From: a virus
DNA: 43,045 nucleotides
Strand: one strand, 5' to 3'
IMG/VR virus record: IMGVR_UViG_3300046780_000143
Location: 1 to 43,045 of that record
Shown: positions 1-7,095 of the stretch, piece after piece
Position numbering within the stretch: the first letter of the stretch is position 1
Layout: the number at the start of each line of letters is the position of its first letter
The notes under the pieces: model-generated
Database searches by the model: none
What the model saw: the letters and a program-made list of their open reading frames with translations, nothing else
What the model was told of the DNA's origin: nothing
Program-made: the position numbers and the translations under genes

Positions 1-127
1 CTTCTGCTGCATGTCCTGACCGTGCGCCTCGCGCTGCATCTGAAGTTCGGCGCGGGTCGATTGGACGCCAGCGACGGCCTTGACGCCCTCCATTTGCAGC
101 TTCGCAGGGGCGGTCTGGGCCTCGGCG
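1..127. repeat. Terminal direct repeat (left copy), assembly overlap of a circular genome
   Basis: These 127 bases are identical to 42919-43045. The repeat lies inside one continuous coding frame (the portal gene), which reads through the join. An exact odd length of 127 is what a de Bruijn graph assembler leaves at the ends of a circular contig when k is 127. I read it as a sign of circularity, not as a biological terminal repeat. Confidence 0.9.
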
Positions 128-2034
128 GCGGCCTTGGCCGCCTGCGCCCGCTTGTGGGCGGTGTCGGCGTCCTTGTTGTCCATTTCCTTGCTGAAAGCGA
201 TCTTCTGGGCCTGCTCTATCTGCTGCTGCTGCGGCGACGGCTGCTGGGCGGCCTGCGCCCGCTGGCGGATGGCCTGACCCAGGGCGTCGGCGACGCTGGC
301 CGGGATATCCATGAACGGCAGCATGTCGGCGATCTGCTCGGCCCCGATGATCCCCGAAGCGAACATTTCCGGCAGCAGCGGCCCCAGCACCGCCATGACC
401 TTCGCCTTCTGGTTCGGCCCGGCCGGGGCTTCATCGACCACCACGTCATATTCGAAGTCTTGCAGCGCGCGGACCACCGGAATGTAGATGGCGGTCCCCT
501 TGTCCACGATCCGAACCAGGGTGTCGTCCGGCAGGAAGGCCTTGATCTGGGCCAGCAGCAGGCGGCCCTGCTCGCGCTGGTAGCGGCGCTTGGCGTCGAA
601 GAAGGCCGACAGAATGCCGTAAGCGGCCTGTTTGCGCTGCTGCTCTAGGACCCCCGGCTGCTCGCGGCCGACGATCCCAAGGATTTCCTCATTTACGCCG
701 GTACAGGCCTTCACCATGTCCCGCGCAAATTCCATGATCTGAAACAGGCTCGGATTGATGCTGACCGTGGGCTTCGGCAGCACCTTCGACCCCTGCGCGT
801 TCGACAGGGCGCCGGGCTTCATCCAAGTGATCTTGTCGGCCGCCGCCCAGGTGGATTCGAACTTGCGGATATCGGCGACCGCATCTTCTTCCAGCATCAG
901 GCCGCCGTTCGCGTTGGTGCGGACGATATGCAGGATTTCCGAGTAGAGCTTGTTCATGAACCGCTGCGGGTCGAGCATCGGCCGGACCAGCCCGAACCAC
1001 GTCCCGGCGTTGCGGTCGCGCTTGCCGGTGATCGCCCGGTAGCGGAACATTTTCTCGGGCAGTTCTTCTTCGAACAGCACCGTGTCATCGGCGGTGAACG
1101 CCCGGTAGAAGACCTTTTCGGTGGTCGGCTGCGACGGGAGGTCAGGCTTCAACTTGAGCGCTTGGGCGTGCTGGTCTGGGCTCAGCTTCGCCAGTTGCAC
1201 GACGCCGGGCTGGGTCGGGTGCGGCAGGGCCGCCAGGAACCGTGGGGCCTTCTCCCACCACTGCCATTCGCAGACCACGACCTCATCGGCGCCATTGCCC
1301 GGCCCGAGCATCCCATGTGTGTAGCGAAGCTGCGGGTTGACGATTGTCACCCGCTTGCCGGAATCGAGGTCGGAAAAGCCATCCGGCGAAGCGTCAGGGC
1401 GACCGATGCTGGCGGCGAAGTCCTCGAAATCGTCGCGGCTCATCGGCCATTCGCGTTTCAGGTAACGACCATCATCGAAGTTCGGCTTGCGAGCGCTGGC
1501 GTCGGCCATGATTTCGAGCGGATCGACCCGGCCTTTGAAGATCGACAGCCGGTCACCGTCGATTTCCGGCCCGGTGTAGGTCCAGCCGACACCGCAGATC
1601 AGGCAGTCGTAGAAGGCCTCGGAATCCTCCTGATCGCCGTCGCACTCATCGTTGATGTAGTCGGCGGCCTGTGACAGCACGTCGGCGACGCCGGTCTTGT
1701 CCTGGGTCCTCGGGTAGTAGCGGACCTCCTGCCGGTTCTGAATCTCAGCCCCGGCGACCGCATCGAGGGTCGGCGCGGTGATGTTGAAGACCACCGGAAT
1801 CTTCTGGTTTTCCTCCATGGCGGCCCGGTCCTTCGGGTCCCACTGGTGGCCTGCGGCGAAGTCGTAGGCCTGCTTGGTTTCCTCGCGCCACTGCGACCAC
1901 TTCGACAGCAGGTGCTTGTCCCACTCGGCGAAGCGGCTCAGCAGTTCTTCTTCGCGGGCGCTATCGACGCCGGGCTTATAGCCTTCGGACGGCGACGCCT
2001 GCGCGTCGAACTGGGGGCCGTGGGCCTCGCTCAC
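1..2034 (-). CDS. Portal protein, P22 type (5' part; continues at 42709-42918)
   Basis: This is the dodecameric head vertex channel through which DNA is packaged and ejected, and it docks terminase. My translation from a GTG at 2034 gives an N-terminus rich in acidic and aromatic residues, including EWDKHLLSKWSQWREETKQA, then GHQWDPKDRAA, IPVVFNITAPTLDAVAGAE and GVGWTYTGPEID. This arrangement is typical of P22-gp1-like portals. Joined across the circle the gene is 2,244 nt, 747 aa, close to P22 gp1 (725 aa). The GTG start overlaps the stop of the upstream gene as GTGA. The gene is in frame across the contig join (position 93 and its duplicate 43011 share phase), so it is interrupted only by the linear presentation. 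Confidence 0.88.
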   Translation of the reverse strand, partial: MSEAHGPQFDAQASPSEGYKPGVDSAREEELLSRFAEWDKHLLSKWSQWREETKQAYDFAAGHQWDPKDRAAMEENQKIPVVFNITAPTLDAVAGAEIQNRQEVRYYPRTQDKTGVADVLSQAADYINDECDGDQEDSEAFYDCLICGVGWTYTGPEIDGDRLSIFKGRVDPLEIMADASARKPNFDDGRYLKREWPMSRDDFEDFAASIGRPDASPDGFSDLDSGKRVTIVNPQLRYTHGMLGPGNGADEVVVCEWQWWEKAPRFLAALPHPTQPGVVQLAKLSPDQHAQALKLKPDLPSQPTTEKVFYRAFTADDTVLFEEELPEKMFRYRAITGKRDRNAGTWFGLVRPMLDPQRFMNKLYSEILHIVRTNANGGLMLEEDAVADIRKFESTWAAADKITWMKPGALSNAQGSKVLPKPTVSINPSLFQIMEFARDMVKACTGVNEEILGIVGREQPGVLEQQRKQAAYGILSAFFDAKRRYQREQGRLLLAQIKAFLPDDTLVRIVDKGTAIYIPVVRALQDFEYDVVVDEAPAGPNQKAKVMAVLGPLLPEMFASGIIGAEQIADMLPFMDIPASVADALGQAIRQRAQAAQQPSPQQQQIEQAQKIAFSKEMDNKDADTAHKRAQAAKAAAEAQTAPAKLQMEGVKAVAGVQSTRAELQMQREAHGQDMQQK

Positions 2035-2270
2035 GCGACGACCTCATACATGCGCTGAAACCAGTCGGCGGTCGCCTCCCCGGTCGAGCAACGGACGGTG
2101 TATTTCGCCGCCTGATCGGCAAGCTGGAACGACACCGCGATCTTCCGGCCGCCCTCCGTCCCCGTCGCGCCGATCACCGGCAGGCCGCGCGCCTTCAACT
2201 CGTCAAAAATCACCCAGGCCTTGTCGTCGGCGGCGATCAGCGGGGCGCGGGCTTCCGACGACTCGATCAT
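2031..2270 (-). CDS. Small protein of unknown function upstream of portal
   Basis: 79 aa, not recognised. It is a compact alpha/beta-looking protein with no Cys cluster or membrane segment. Its start overlaps the upstream gene (2267) and its stop overlaps the portal start as GTGA, so it is translationally coupled into the structural operon. It shares a general length and layout with the 67-aa protein before it. The codon use and tight overlaps support it as a real gene. Confidence 0.7.
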   Translation of the reverse strand: MIESSEARAPLIAADDKAWVIFDELKARGLPVIGATGTEGGRKIAVSFQLADQAAKYTVRCSTGEATADWFQRMYEVVA

Positions 2271-2470
2271 GGCGGGGCCTTGTCGTAAGCCTCGGCGAAC
2301 CCCTCGAATGAGGCGGTCCCCGCGTCGGCGTGAACGTCCTGCGCGCGCGGCCCTTGGAACCGAATGGTCATCATCCCATCGACCACTTCGAAGTTCCGCA
2401 CCGGGTAGCCCCGGCTCAGCAGCAGATCGGCGATATCGGCCGCCTTCTGATACTGGTCATGCGCGTTCAT
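2267..2470 (-). CDS. Small protein of unknown function in structural operon
   Basis: 67 aa, not recognised. The N-terminal half is helical (DQYQKAADIADLLLSRGYPV) and followed by a short beta-like stretch (VVDGMMTIRFQG). It overlaps the 3' end of the preceding gene by 14 nt and the next gene by 4 nt (ATGA), which argues for co-translation with its neighbours. No function can be assigned. Confidence 0.65.
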   Translation of the reverse strand: MNAHDQYQKAADIADLLLSRGYPVRNFEVVDGMMTIRFQGPRAQDVHADAGTASFEGFAEAYDKAPP

Positions 2471-3023
2471 GGCGCCCGGCTTTCTTGGCCTCGGCGTCGT
2501 CTTCGGCCGCGCTGGTCGAGCGGCCGGAAAGCTGCTTCTGCTGCTCGGCCCAAATGTCCCGGTGCGCGCGCTCGACGGTCCCGGCCATGCCTTCGATCAG
2601 CGCAATAAGCTGATGCTCGCCTTCGGCGCTCGGCAGCCGGTCGAGCGGCAAGGCGCCTTCCGCCAGCCAGTAGCCGCCGATGCTGACGGTGATGACCAAC
2701 TGCCAGCAGTCGTTGACCGCCTCGCGGCGCATGTTCCACAACCGCCCAACCGCGTCGTGGCGGGTCCGCTGGCCGAACATATAGGCTTCGAGCCCTTCGG
2801 CGCAGAGGCCGCCGATCTGACCCTTGGTGAGCTTGTGCGGCTCGTTGACGGTGAACACAGCCGGGACCGGTATTTCCCGCTGGGCTGGAGTCGGCGGGGG
2901 CTCGTCCGGTCCCGGCTGCGCCAAGGCCGCCGTCTCCTGGGGAGGGGCCTCAACCACAATCGGTTCAGCTTTCGGGGAGTCCCGATGATGCGGCTCAGAC
3001 TTTTCAGGCGGCGCTTTCGCCAT
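2457..3023 (-). CDS. Proline-rich phage protein of unknown function, first gene before portal group
   Basis: 188 aa. Residues 1-60 are a Pro/Glu/Ala-rich, probably disordered tail. Residues 65-160 form a helical domain with a hydrophobic stretch around VITVSIGGYWLAEGALPL, and the C-terminus is charged. I chose the ATG at 3023 because a GAGGG Shine-Dalgarno lies 7 nt upstream; a GTG one codon earlier is less well placed. It opens the cluster that leads into the portal gene and is preceded by a structured, gene-free leader with two copies of the 27-nt motif. The function is unknown. Confidence 0.7.
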   Translation of the reverse strand: MAKAPPEKSEPHHRDSPKAEPIVVEAPPQETAALAQPGPDEPPPTPAQREIPVPAVFTVNEPHKLTKGQIGGLCAEGLEAYMFGQRTRHDAVGRLWNMRREAVNDCWQLVITVSIGGYWLAEGALPLDRLPSAEGEHQLIALIEGMAGTVERAHRDIWAEQQKQLSGRSTSAAEDDAEAKKAGRHERA

Positions 3024-3056
3024 CACACGTCCCTCTGGCGGCGATGGCGAGGGACG

Positions 3057-3083
3057 CGAAGCCTGTTGCGGGCCTCAGTCAAG
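3057..3083 (-). promoter_or_regulatory. 27-nt structural-strand motif, copy 1 (possible late promoter)
   Basis: On the minus strand it reads CTTGACTGAGGCCCGCAACA and then GGCTTCG. It matches copies at 3222-3248 and 41234-41260 over the full 27 nt, and partly 15528-15554. TTGAC resembles a -35 box, and GGCT 13 nt further on could begin a Caulobacter-type -10 (GCTANAWC). It lies 34 nt before the start of the 188-aa gene. Confidence 0.45.
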
Positions 3084-3144
3084 TCGAGGCTTGGCGGGTC
3101 CTACTTTCGAGGGGTTCGACCTGGGATTTGCACCCGTATTCGAG

Positions 3145-3205
3145 GGGAGCCGGACTCGCGTCCTGCTCGGGTGCGTTTGTCGGCGGGAAGCCGTCAATCG
3201 CTCCC
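3145..3205 (-). ncRNA. Possible three-way-junction RNA in the leader of the portal operon
   Basis: The outer stem pairs 3145-3150 with 3200-3205 (GGGAGC/GCTCCC). Inside are two hairpins, 3152-3155 with 3160-3163 (a GCGA tetraloop on the minus strand) and 3181-3184 with 3190-3193. There is no open frame here. The folding is inferred by eye; no known RNA family was recognised. Confidence 0.3.
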
Positions 3206-3221
3206 GGGCGGTCGCGAGCCG

Positions 3222-3248
3222 GTGAGCCCGTTTCGGGTTGCAGTCAAG
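3222..3248 (-). promoter_or_regulatory. 27-nt structural-strand motif, copy 2 (possible late promoter)
   Basis: Minus strand CTTGACTGCAACCCGAAACG then GGCTCAC. It shares CTTGACTG, CCCG, AAC and GGCT at the same spacing as the other copies. Here the centre can form a stronger hairpin (CCCG AAA CGGG). It lies in the gene-free leader between the 105-aa and 188-aa genes. Confidence 0.4.
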
Positions 3249-3330
3249 GGCTGGGGATCAAAAAGCTGGTGGTTATTGGCAGAACTGATCTGCTGGTGTC
3301 GGGTTGTGTCTGGAACAGTCTGAGCGCCGG

Positions 3331-3375
3331 CAGTCAGGATATGTCGGGAACAGCCAGGCACAGTCCGGTTATGTC
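3331..3375. repeat. Short direct repeat with 30-bp period
   Basis: CAGTCAGGATATGTC at 3331-3345 recurs as CAGTCCGGTTATGTC at 3361-3375 (13 of 15 identical). TGTCNGGAACAG also occurs twice, at 3306 and 3342. The array sits at the 3' end of the 105-aa minus-strand gene and in the leader beyond it. Confidence 0.5.
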
Positions 3376-3691
3376 AGTCTTCCATGGCGCCCTTGTCCCA
3401 ATGGGTCTGTGGCGCGGGGCCGTCGCTCTCCGGGTCGTAGCCCAGTGCGCGCCAGATCACCGACTGGTAGCCCTGCATCCGGGTCAGCGCCTTCGCCACC
3501 ATGGACTGCGCGTGACGGTGCGCCTGCTGGTCGGCCGGTATCCAGGCGGCGACCTGTCGCCAGCGCCAGACCTCAAGGTGATACTTCAGCAGTTGGTCGA
3601 GCGCCTTCAGCGCCCGCCTGCGGTCGGCGGTCTTGTAGTAAAGCTCGCTGCGGCTGGGGTCGGTCTTGGGTCCTACTCTCGGCTTGGTCAT
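3374..3691 (-). CDS. Small tryptophan-rich helical protein of unknown function
   Basis: 105 aa with a basic N-terminus and a long helical centre (DRRRALKALDQLLKYHLEVW). An aromatic segment, YQSVIWRALGYDP, lies near the C-terminus. The ATG is preceded by GTAGGA about 10 nt upstream. It is the first minus-strand gene after the regulatory region at 3692-4189, so it may begin the late operon that runs on to the portal. It is not recognised. It could be a small packaging or head accessory protein, but nothing in the sequence proves this. Confidence 0.6.
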   Translation of the reverse strand: MTKPRVGPKTDPSRSELYYKTADRRRALKALDQLLKYHLEVWRWRQVAAWIPADQQAHRHAQSMVAKALTRMQGYQSVIWRALGYDPESDGPAPQTHWDKGAMED

Positions 3692-4112
3692 CGCGTGGGT
3701 CCTACGCTATCGCGGGGGTGCATCCCGCGTAGTGGCATTGTAGCTGCTGCCGCACGGAACGGGACTCCGGCGCGGGAAGGACACCCCCTCCCCCTGCCCC
3801 CGGCCGAGGGGGGGACCCCCGCCCTAGTAGACGCAAGGTGAGCGCCCCTTAGACACTAGCCCACTAACTAGGGTTGGCGAACCTAGCCCGATAACTACTA
3901 CATTCGCATGTATTGGGCTAGGTAATGGGCCAGCCGCGCTAGTATAGGGGTTGTGGGCTAGGCTGGCGACGCGCCTTGCGCTGCCCGGCAGCGTCGGCCG
4001 CCGCTGGCGCGCGCGACGGGTCACGGGGTGAAAGCGTCGATCTAAGCCGCGCGTATGCGCGAAGGCGCACGCGAGGCCGCGACCCTGCGACAGCCTGCCG
4101 CAACCATGCCGC
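3692..4112. promoter_or_regulatory. Gene-free control region between late (minus) and early (plus) blocks, with CTAGCCC sites
   Basis: No convincing gene lies here. From 3770 to 3840 there is a C/G-rich tract. From 3840 to 3965 the composition turns AT-richer and holds four CTAGCCC/GGGCTAG sites: 3856-3862 (forward), 3882-3889 (forward), 3915-3922 (reverse) and 3955-3962 (reverse). The middle two form a 13-bp-arm inverted repeat (3881-3893 with 3911-3923, one mismatch). CCCTTAGACA at 3846-3855 recurs at the start points of downstream early promoters. It is probably an operator cluster; an origin role is possible but unsupported. Confidence 0.5.
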
Positions 4113-4141
4113 TTGACCATAGCCCGTAATCCCCTTAGACA
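4113..4141 (+). promoter_or_regulatory. Early promoter with TAGCCC site
   Basis: TTGACC at 4113-4118 is followed by TAGCCCGTAAT and CCCCTTAGACA. A -10 with 17-bp spacing would be TAGACA, which is weak. The TAGCCC box and the CCTTAGACA start-region string match the better promoters at 4932 and 6866. It precedes the first gene of the early block. Confidence 0.45.
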
Positions 4142-4189
4142 TTGTGGACCGAAACGAAACGCGGCGCCGCCGCACAAGGGATGCTCAAG

Positions 4190-4573
4190 ATGACTAAGCT
4201 CGAAACCGCCAAGGCTGAAATCCGCGCCATTTTCGCCAATGAGGTCTATTGCTTCGATGAAGTCGAAGGCCGCCCCGAACGTTCGACCCTGGTCATTTTC
4301 ACCCGCACGGTTCGCCTTGCCGGGATGAACGCCGCCGAGGGCAAAACCTGCGTTTCCACCATCACTTACGCAATCCACCGCGACGGCTACTGGGAACAAA
4401 TGGGCGCCTATAACGGCCCCTGGGAAGCTCCGGCGCGTGAGGCCCGCAACTGCGTCAGCGTTCCGGCCGGTTGGCAGTCTGCCGACGCTGAGGGCGCGCT
4501 TTTCGGCCCGGCTTTCAACGATATCGGCGACCTGTGGCAGTGGCAGCGCCACTATGCCGGACGCTGTAACTAA
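4190..4573 (+). CDS. Early protein of unknown function (first gene of early block)
   Basis: 127 aa, not recognised. It looks like a soluble alpha/beta protein. It starts with a charged helix (LETAKAEIRAIFANE), then a strand-rich section (RSTLVIFTRTVRLAG), and ends with a Trp-rich tail (LWQWQRHYAGRC). I chose the ATG at 4190 over the in-frame ATG at 4181 because AAGGG lies 9 nt before 4190 and directly abuts 4181. The start carries the shared GGATGCTCA leader. It is followed by an 87-nt spacer rather than an overlap. Confidence 0.65.
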   Translation: MTKLETAKAEIRAIFANEVYCFDEVEGRPERSTLVIFTRTVRLAGMNAAEGKTCVSTITYAIHRDGYWEQMGAYNGPWEAPAREARNCVSVPAGWQSADAEGALFGPAFNDIGDLWQWQRHYAGRCN

Positions 4574-4660
4574 CCTAACCCCGGTCTGCGAGCGGTCGCG
4601 CCTGCGGCCGTTCGCTTCATCCGCTCGCAACGCTCCAACCCATAACAAGGTTCCCTGACC

Positions 4661-4912
4661 ATGACTCAAGAAATCATCGCCGCGTCCGCTTACTGGGCGT
4701 CTTACCTTTGTAATAACGACGCATCGGGCCTGACCGATGCCGAGCTTGCGACGGCCGACGCTTGGCTAGTCGCGCATGGCCTAGAGCGCGCCGATTTCTG
4801 GTTTGACTCCGAGCCCTACTTTTCATGGTCCTATGGCTTCCACACGGGCGCCGACTGCCGGGGCGGCGATCTGCTGGATTACATCGTTACGCGACGCCGT
4901 GAGGTCGCCTAG
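4661..4912 (+). CDS. Small acidic early protein of unknown function
   Basis: 83 aa, acidic and aromatic. A helical N-terminal half (LTDAELATADAWLVAHGLER) is followed by FHTGADCRGGDLLDYIVTRR. The latter resembles the C-terminal pattern of small phage and plasmid proteins of unknown function, but I cannot name a family. AAGG lies 10 nt before the ATG. This leader (AAGGTTCCCTGACC) differs from the GGATGCTCA class. Small size and acidity would suit an anti-defence or mimic protein, which is speculation. Confidence 0.6.
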   Translation: MTQEIIAASAYWASYLCNNDASGLTDAELATADAWLVAHGLERADFWFDSEPYFSWSYGFHTGADCRGGDLLDYIVTRRREVA

Positions 4913-4931
4913 GCCTGCGGCAATCTGACCA

Positions 4932-4960
4932 TTGACCGGCTGCCCGGCATAGCCCATATT
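4932..4960 (+). promoter_or_regulatory. Early promoter with CATAGCCC site between -35 and -10
   Basis: TTGACC (4932-4937), 17-bp spacer, CATATT (4955-4960). The spacer ends in CATAGCC, so the repeated site runs into the -10. The 25 bases ending at the -35 (4913-4937) match 5849-5873 at 22 of 25 positions. It drives the gene at 4996. Confidence 0.65.
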
Positions 4961-4995
4961 CCCTTTAGTGAAATCGACCTAAGGAACCCAGACCG

Positions 4996-5244
4996 ATGAA
5001 ATTTGAAGTGATCGAGTCGCGCCAGTGGCGCCACGCGTCCGGCCGCACCGCCTCAATCTATGGCGCCTGCCCCTGGGTCGCCGAGGCTGACCGGCCGAAC
5101 TGGGAAATTGTCTCGCGCGGTTGGACCGTACGGAATCCCTACACCGGGCAAGTTGGCGCCTGCCGCCAACCCTTCGCGACGCGCGCCGAGGCTGAAGCCT
5201 TCGCCGAACGCGTCATGCCTTCGCGCATCGGTTACGGCGACTGA
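4996..5244 (+). CDS. Small early protein of unknown function
   Basis: 82 aa, not recognised. It has a mixed beta-like body with Trp residues (WEIVSRGWTVRNPYTG) and ends with a helix (TRAEAEAFAERVM). It has AAGGAAC upstream and sits just downstream of a good promoter. The next gene starts 2 nt after the stop. The pattern of a beta hairpin followed by an AEAFAE helix is common in small phage proteins with an ATPase-independent fold. No function is assigned. Confidence 0.6.
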   Translation: MKFEVIESRQWRHASGRTASIYGACPWVAEADRPNWEIVSRGWTVRNPYTGQVGACRQPFATRAEAEAFAERVMPSRIGYGD

Positions 5245-5246
5245 CC

Positions 5247-5510
5247 ATGGCGCCCCCGCTCAGCCTGACTCAGGCCTTAGTCCGCTATGACCGACTCCAA
5301 TCCGCGAAACGCGGATATAACCCGCACGCGCTCGGAATCTACCTACAGCGCGCCGAAGAAATTGAAGCGGCCGTTGCGCGCGGCGCCGAGCTTCGCGCCG
5401 AAATCTGCCGAGGCTTCACTGACCGATTGCGCGACTCCGTTCTGCGAAACATGGGCCTCGCGCCCCTGGGCGAGCGCAGCACGGCCGCGACCTATCGGCC
5501 GGGCGCCTAG
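5247..5510 (+). CDS. Small helical early protein of unknown function
   Basis: 87 aa, almost entirely helical, with an Arg/Glu/Ala-rich middle (LQRAEEIEAAVARGAELRAE). Its ATG comes two bases after the previous stop, and its stop TAG touches the ATG of the next small gene, so three genes (4996, 5247, 5511) are chained. A 258-nt frame on the same strand, starting at 5287, overlaps it. I prefer this frame because of the spacing with both neighbours. Confidence 0.5.
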   Translation: MAPPLSLTQALVRYDRLQSAKRGYNPHALGIYLQRAEEIEAAVARGAELRAEICRGFTDRLRDSVLRNMGLAPLGERSTAATYRPGA

Positions 5511-5642
5511 ATGCGCGCCCTGCTCGCCGCTCTGGCTGACCTGATTGACCCGCCCGGCCGTGCGCGCCGCGCGCGCCAGCGGCGCCGCATCGCCCACCTT
5601 CAGGCGCGGTACGCCGCGCGCCTTCGCCGACTCACGCGATAA
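5511..5642 (+). CDS. Very small arginine-rich protein
   Basis: 43 aa, with about a third of residues Arg. It starts directly after the stop of the previous gene (TAGATG) and ends 6 nt before the next ATG. An amphipathic hydrophobic start (ALLAALADLIDP) is followed by a run of Arg-rich helix. It may bind nucleic acid, but composition in GC-rich DNA can produce Arg-rich frames by chance, so its reality rests on the gene chaining. Confidence 0.4.
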   Translation: MRALLAALADLIDPPGRARRARQRRRIAHLQARYAARLRRLTR

Positions 5643-5648
5643 CGCAAC

Positions 5649-5840
5649 ATGCGCTACACTGAAACCCGCCTGCTAAGGGCTAGGATCGAAGAACTGGAAT
5701 CGGCGAACATGCGTCACCAACAAGAGATTCGCCTTGCCCCTTGGCAAACTGTCGCGGCAGCCGCGACAGCCTTTGCTGGAGTCTTCGCGGCGGGCGCCGC
5801 TGTCGGCGCCTTTTTCCTCGCCTACTTCACCCACCACTGA
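5649..5840 (+). CDS. Small membrane protein with coiled-coil N-terminus
   Basis: 63 aa. Residues 5-30 form a charged helix with heptad spacing (RLLRARIEELESANMRHQQE). Residues 34-60 form one membrane segment rich in Ala/Gly/Phe (VAAAATAFAGVFAAGAAVGA). The shape is that of an N-in cytoplasmic coiled coil plus a single anchor. It could be a single-span holin or spanin-like helper, or a superinfection-exclusion protein. The ribosome site is weak (ACGCAAC). No family was recognised. Confidence 0.55.
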   Translation: MRYTETRLLRARIEELESANMRHQQEIRLAPWQTVAAAATAFAGVFAAGAAVGAFFLAYFTHH

Positions 5841-5867
5841 AATCTGAGGCCTGCGACAATCTGACCG

Positions 5868-5896
5868 TTGACTCAGGCCTCAGATAGCTCGATAAC
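5868..5896 (+). promoter_or_regulatory. Early promoter for the ArdC-like gene
   Basis: TTGACT (5868-5873), 17-bp spacer, GATAAC (5891-5896). The spacer ends ATAGCTC, a variant of the TAGCCC site. The upstream 25 bases are a near copy of those before the 4932 promoter. Confidence 0.6.
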
Positions 5897-5939
5897 CCTA
5901 TAGTCATTTGTAACCCACCGACCCGACAGGATGCTCACC

Positions 5940-6833
5940 GTGAAAAACGACGTTTTCCAGCAGATCACCGACTCGATTATCGCCCAAATGGAGGACGGCG
6001 TTCTCCCCTGGACTCAGCCATGGCGCGAGGGCGCCAGCGCTGTCGGTTCGGCGACCATGCCGCACAATATCCGAGGGCGGCCCTATCGCGGCGCGAACGC
6101 CTTTTGGCTTGACCTGATTGGCAAGAGCCGGGGTTACGCTCGCCCGGTCTGGCTGACCTTTAATCAGGCGAAAGAGGCGGGCGGTAGCGTTCGCAAAGGC
6201 GAAAAGGGAACGCCGGTCTTTTTCTGGAAATTCGATAAGAAACTGAACACCGTTACGCAGAAATTCGAGCAAACGGTGTTCGTCAAGGGCTACACGGTTT
6301 TCAACCTTGACCAGTGTGAAGGCGTCGCCTGCCCTGAGCCGCGCGCAAGGCCCTTGCAAGAGCGTGTGGAGGCTGCCGAAGCGCTCGCCGCTGCGACTGG
6401 CGCCCAGATCACCTACACCGGCGCCCGCGCCTTCTACAGCCCGCATTTCGACTCCGTGCAAATGCCGGAACGCGGGTCGTTCAAATCGGCCGACGGCCTT
6501 TACGGAACGCTGTTCCATGAACTCGGGCATTGGACCGGCCACGAGTCGCGGCTGGCGCGCGAATTCGGCCGCCGCTTCGGCGATCAGGCTTACGCCTTTG
6601 AGGAATTGGTTGCCGAATTGACGGCCGCCTTCATCTGCGGCTCGCAAGGCTTCACGGCGCCCGCGAGGCCCGATCACGCATCCTATATCGCCAATTGGCT
6701 TAAGGTGCTGAAGGGTGACCCGCGCGCCTTCATTACGGCCGCCAGCGCAGCCCAGAAAGCGGCCGATTTCATCCTCGCGACCCAGAGCGCCGAGGATGAG
6801 CTTGAGCCTGCCGAGGTCGCCGAGGCGGCCTAA
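5940..6833 (+). CDS. ArdC-like antirestriction protein (ssDNA-binding domain plus zincin-like peptidase)
   Basis: 297 aa. The N-terminal third matches the ArdC/TraC1-type DNA-binding domain: DVFQQITDSIIAQMEDGVLP, then PWREG and GRPYRGANAFWL, and KGEKGTPVFFWK. The C-terminal half is a zinc metallopeptidase-like domain with HELGH at about residues 193-197 and a downstream acidic helix (AFEELVAELTAAFICG) that would supply the third ligand. Family members protect incoming phage or plasmid DNA from host restriction, so early expression fits. I chose the GTG at 5940 because it sits after the shared AGGATGCTCACC leader exactly where other genes start; ATG 5931 would leave no room for a ribosome site. 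Confidence 0.88.
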   Translation: MKNDVFQQITDSIIAQMEDGVLPWTQPWREGASAVGSATMPHNIRGRPYRGANAFWLDLIGKSRGYARPVWLTFNQAKEAGGSVRKGEKGTPVFFWKFDKKLNTVTQKFEQTVFVKGYTVFNLDQCEGVACPEPRARPLQERVEAAEALAAATGAQITYTGARAFYSPHFDSVQMPERGSFKSADGLYGTLFHELGHWTGHESRLAREFGRRFGDQAYAFEELVAELTAAFICGSQGFTAPARPDHASYIANWLKVLKGDPRAFITAASAAQKAADFILATQSAEDELEPAEVAEAA

Positions 6834-6865
6834 GCCGGTGCGGCGCCCTGTCGCAGCTTTCGAGC

Positions 6866-6894
6866 TTGACGGGGCGCCCTACCTAGCCCAATAT
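6866..6894 (+). promoter_or_regulatory. Early promoter with CCTAGCCC site
   Basis: TTGACG (6866-6871), 17-bp spacer, CAATAT (6889-6894), then CCTTTAGACA as the likely start region. CCTAGCCC at 6882-6889 bridges spacer and -10. It drives the pair of small genes at 6928 and 7092. Confidence 0.65.
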
Positions 6895-6927
6895 GCCTTT
6901 AGACAAAACGAACCGAGGACAACCCGA

Positions 6928-7095
6928 ATGAACCGCCCCGAAATCGCCCGCGCCCTCGCGAAAGCCATGGCGCACAAACAGGCCGGAAACGACGCCCTGG
7001 CCGCCCAGTGGGCAGGCTACCTGCTCTGCCTGCTTGAGGTGCAGGATATCGTCGCCGCCTCCGATTTCCACCAGACGACGGCGCCCGCGCGGTGA
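6928..7095 (+). CDS. Small helical early protein of unknown function
   Basis: 55 aa, mostly one or two helices (EIARALAKAMAHKQAGNDAL then WAGYLLCLLEVQDIVAASD), with the look of a TPR-like helical hairpin. GAGGAC lies 10 nt before the ATG. It is overlapped by the next gene as GTGA, so the two are probably co-translated. Confidence 0.55.
   Translation: MNRPEIARALAKAMAHKQAGNDALAAQWAGYLLCLLEVQDIVAASDFHQTTAPAR

Noticed and set aside
928-1674. 248-aa open frame on the plus strand
   Set aside because: It is antisense to the portal gene. The portal frame continues without a break on the other strand and has recognisable portal features.
3121-3150. tRNA-like T-arm (GGGTGCAAATCCC on the minus strand)
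   Set aside because: The stem is only 3 bp with a TGCAAAT loop, and no acceptor or anticodon arms could be placed around it.
3824-4669. 281-aa open frame on the minus strand
   Set aside because: It runs through the operator cluster, the early promoter and the first early gene on the opposite strand. The early gene has leader and promoter, this frame has neither.
5287-5544. 85-aa plus-strand frame overlapping the 87-aa gene at 5247
   Set aside because: The frame at 5247 abuts both neighbours (2 nt from the previous stop, 0 nt to the next start), while this one has no ribosome site and a Pro/Arg/Ser-rich shadow composition.
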